DNA of 16,513 bases from Candidatus Fermentithermobacillaceae bacterium UBA3907. Lineage in GTDB: Bacteria > Bacillota > Sulfobacillia > Fermentithermobacillales > Fermentithermobacillaceae. Below, one piece after another: positions 15,172-16,513 of this stretch (positions are counted from its first letter, which is position 1; each line of letters starts with the position of its first letter). The notes beneath the pieces are model-generated. The model did no database searches. It was not told the origin of the DNA and was given only the letters and a program-made list of their open reading frames with translations. The stretch is taken from NCBI GenBank assembly GCA_002391545.1, contig DGFF01000032.1:1-16513 (forward strand), in the 5' to 3' direction. A program made the position numbers and the translations under genes.

Positions 15172-15235
15172 CAATAATGCGATATCACTTGTTTGTCCCT
15201 TCTCGTACAGGCAATTGAGCCGGGAAGGGTATCCT

Positions 15236-15706
15236 TCATTCTTCTTCTTCGTCGTCGTCGTCTTCGTCCTCTTCAACATCCCAGTCTTCATCGAAATACC
15301 AATCTTCCTCAAGATCTTCGCAATGTTGCCTAAAGGAACGACACATCTGTCTTGTAACATCTTCAGTGCTGAATACGTCACCGCAAAAGGGGCATATGAT
15401 CTCTGTATCGTCATCCTCCAAAACCGATAGATCAATCGAAATCAATTCGCCACAGTTCGGGCATTCTATCTCAACAAATCTTTCGCCGTATACTGTATCC
15501 TCTAGAGCCGCCAGATCTTCGTCTATGCAATCTACGTAATCAAGAAGATCCTCTTGAACAAAAGTAAGTTCCATTATTGCATCGACGATTTCATCTAAAA
15601 CTTCAACAACTGCCTTAATAGCCTTGCCCTCTTTGGTCCCATCGGAAATATCCAAACCATCCAACAAGCCTTTTAGATAGGAAACCCTCTCTCTTAGATC
15701 GAACAC
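15236..15706 (-). CDS. CD1247 N-terminal-domain protein with zinc ribbon and acidic tail
   Basis: A 156-residue protein of unknown function often found next to efp in Clostridia. The N-terminal part (about 1-74) is a helical domain beginning VFDLRERVSYLKGLLDGLDI, typical of the CD1247-like family. Two cysteine pairs follow, CPNC (82-85) and CPFC (105-108), which should bind one zinc ion. The last 25 or so residues are almost all aspartate and glutamate. The GTG at 15706 is selected because AAGGAGGAG lies 6 bases upstream; the TTG at 15724 that gives the longest frame is upstream of this ribosome site. It lies 20 bases after efp. Some databases label such proteins as AraC-type regulators, for which I see no helix-turn-helix support. 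Confidence 0.83.
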   Translation of the reverse strand: MFDLRERVSYLKGLLDGLDISDGTKEGKAIKAVVEVLDEIVDAIMELTFVQEDLLDYVDCIDEDLAALEDTVYGERFVEIECPNCGELISIDLSVLEDDDTEIICPFCGDVFSTEDVTRQMCRSFRQHCEDLEEDWYFDEDWDVEEDEDDDDEEEE

Positions 15707-15726
15707 GTTAATCTCCTCCTTCAACC

Positions 15727-16284
15727 CTATACTCTTTCGATGTATTCCCCTGTTCTGGTATCAATCTTCAGAACATCCCCTACATTTACGAAGAGCGGAA
15801 CCTTAACTACTGCACCTGTCTCCAATTTGGCCTGCTTAGTTCCACCTGTAGCAGTATCCCCTTTAAAACCAGGTTCAGTTTCTACAACTTCAAGCTCAAC
15901 GAAGTTCGGTATTTCCACTCCAATAACTTGACCCTCATAGCTCATTATATATGCGTTGGTATTTTCTTTCAGATATAAAATTCCTTGGCCCACCACATCC
16001 TTGGGAACTACAATCTGTTCGTACGTTGCCACATCCATGAAGGTCAATTCGTCACCCATGCTGTAAAGGTACTGTGCTTCTTGCCGCTCTACGTGAGCTC
16101 TTGGTACTTTTTCCCCTGCATTAAACGTGCGTTCCAAGACCACTCCTGTTATTACGTTCTTTATCTTGGCTCTCACAAATGCAGACCCTTTGCCTGGCTT
16201 AACGTGTTGAAAATCCACCACAACCCATGGCTGCCCGTCAATTTCTATGGTAACACCTGTGCGAAAGTCATTTGTTGATATCAC
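15727..16284 (-). CDS. efp: Translation elongation factor P
   Basis: EF-P binds ribosomes stalled at proline runs and stimulates peptide-bond formation. The 185-residue length is standard: an N-terminal KOW-like domain (1-64) and two OB domains (about 65-126 and 127-185), with the C-terminal signature KIDTRTGEYIERV. The loop KPGKGSAF has lysine at position 32, the residue that is modified in Bacillus EF-P; no modifying enzyme is visible here. The start is GTG at 16284 with GGCGGGGA upstream at about 7 bases. The peptidase gene immediately upstream of efp is the usual arrangement in Bacillota. Confidence 0.97.
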   Translation of the reverse strand: MISTNDFRTGVTIEIDGQPWVVVDFQHVKPGKGSAFVRAKIKNVITGVVLERTFNAGEKVPRAHVERQEAQYLYSMGDELTFMDVATYEQIVVPKDVVGQGILYLKENTNAYIMSYEGQVIGVEIPNFVELEVVETEPGFKGDTATGGTKQAKLETGAVVKVPLFVNVGDVLKIDTRTGEYIERV

Positions 16285-16320
16285 AATATTTCCCCGCCTT
16301 TAAATGACAACCCGCCGCAG

Positions 16321-16355
16321 AAAAAACTCATAAGTTCCTTATACTACTATGAGTT
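16321..16355 (-). terminator. Likely rho-independent terminator after the Xaa-Pro peptidase gene
   Basis: On the minus strand AACTCATA and TATGAGTT form an 8-base-pair stem (a ninth pair would be a G-T wobble) around a loop of about 15 bases, followed at once by TTTTTT. The left arm lies in the last codons of the peptidase gene. The stem is AT-rich and only moderately stable, so read-through into efp is possible. Confidence 0.55.
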
Positions 16356-16513
16356 CTTTTCTAGAGGCAGTCAAGTTTCTCATTCCTTCTTCTGTAACCA
16401 CAACCATATCCTCGATTCTTACTCCGCCGAACCCTTCAATGTATATACCGGGTTCAACTGTAATTACCATACCAGGTTCTAAAATGTCTTCTGAAGTTCT
16501 GCCCACAGATGGT
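16339..16513 (-). CDS. Xaa-Pro peptidase (M24 family), 5' part cut by window edge
   Basis: C-terminal 57 residues of a creatinase/aminopeptidase P-fold metallopeptidase that removes or cleaves next to proline residues. The visible part carries VITVEPGIYIEGFGG and VRIEDMVVVTEEG, which hold the two glutamates that bind the dinuclear metal centre in the M24 family, and ends with the usual KELI-type tail. It was read directly from the minus strand, with the TAA stop at 16339-16341. The order of this gene before efp is conserved in Bacillota. Dipeptidase and aminopeptidase activities cannot be told apart from this fragment. Confidence 0.9.
   Translation of the reverse strand, partial: PSVGRTSEDILEPGMVITVEPGIYIEGFGGVRIEDMVVVTEEGMRNLTASRKELIVV

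Larger units (their letters stand above)
15022..15235. other. Intergenic region where the spoIIIA operon usually lies
   Basis: These 214 bases lie between the CD1247-like gene and asp23. Spore-forming Clostridia often carry the eight-gene spoIIIA operon at exactly this point. I see only a hairpin, a promoter and the asp23 leader, and no fragment resembling SpoIIIA proteins. Confidence 0.7.

Noticed and set aside
15100..15435. Minus-strand 111-codon frame overlapping the CD1247-like gene end and the following gap
   Set aside because: It overlaps the acidic tail in another frame, has low-complexity Lys/Thr runs mirroring the GAA/GAC repeats, and has no family resemblance.

Overview
The window is a chromosomal segment from a Bacillota (Firmicutes) bacterium, most likely a member of the Clostridia. 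The evidence is a full-length Spo0A, an ArgR/AhrC-type repressor, an Asp23/AmaP/DUF2273 cassette, strong AGGAGG-type ribosome sites, and a gene order that is a familiar clostridial housekeeping block. The NfnA/NfnB pair points to an anaerobic, ferredoxin-based metabolism. All genes I can support lie on the minus strand, so transcription runs from high to low coordinates. I cannot name the genus from sequence alone.

Layout in transcription order (right to left): the 3' end of an Xaa-Pro peptidase gene with a hairpin terminator (16513-16321); efp and a CD1247-like zinc-ribbon protein (16284-15236); a 214-base gap with a hairpin and a good sigma-A promoter; the envelope-stress/membrane cassette asp23-amaP-DUF2273 followed by nusB (15021-13370); the bifurcating transhydrogenase pair nfnA-nfnB (13305-11076); xseA-xseB-ispA-dxs-nadK-argR-recN (11054-3657), tightly packed with several overlaps; spo0A and, 11 nt after its stop (or overlapping it if an upstream TTG is used), a PAS-PAS-AAA+-Fis sigma-54 activator (3499-963); a 258-base regulatory region with a consensus -24/-12 promoter and an upstream inverted repeat; and a leucine-dehydrogenase gene running off the left edge.

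Three small stories stand out. First, the block is collinear with the usual clostridial order, but the sporulation genes normally embedded in it (the spoIIIA operon between the CD1247-like gene and asp23, and spoIVB between recN and spo0A) are absent, while spo0A looks intact. This suggests a lineage that no longer forms spores but keeps Spo0A as a general regulator, or one whose sporulation genes have moved. Second, nfnAB occupies the slot where folD often sits, between nusB and xseA. Third, the left end forms a self-contained circuit: activator, enhancer-like dyad, sigma-54 promoter and target gene for branched-chain amino-acid oxidation, with the activator positioned so that it may be co-transcribed with spo0A.

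No rRNA, tRNA, CRISPR array, insertion sequence or phage gene was seen. Half of the genes appear to start with GTG or TTG, and in several the Shine-Dalgarno sequence lies inside the longest possible reading frame, so the starts given here are often shorter than the longest open frame.
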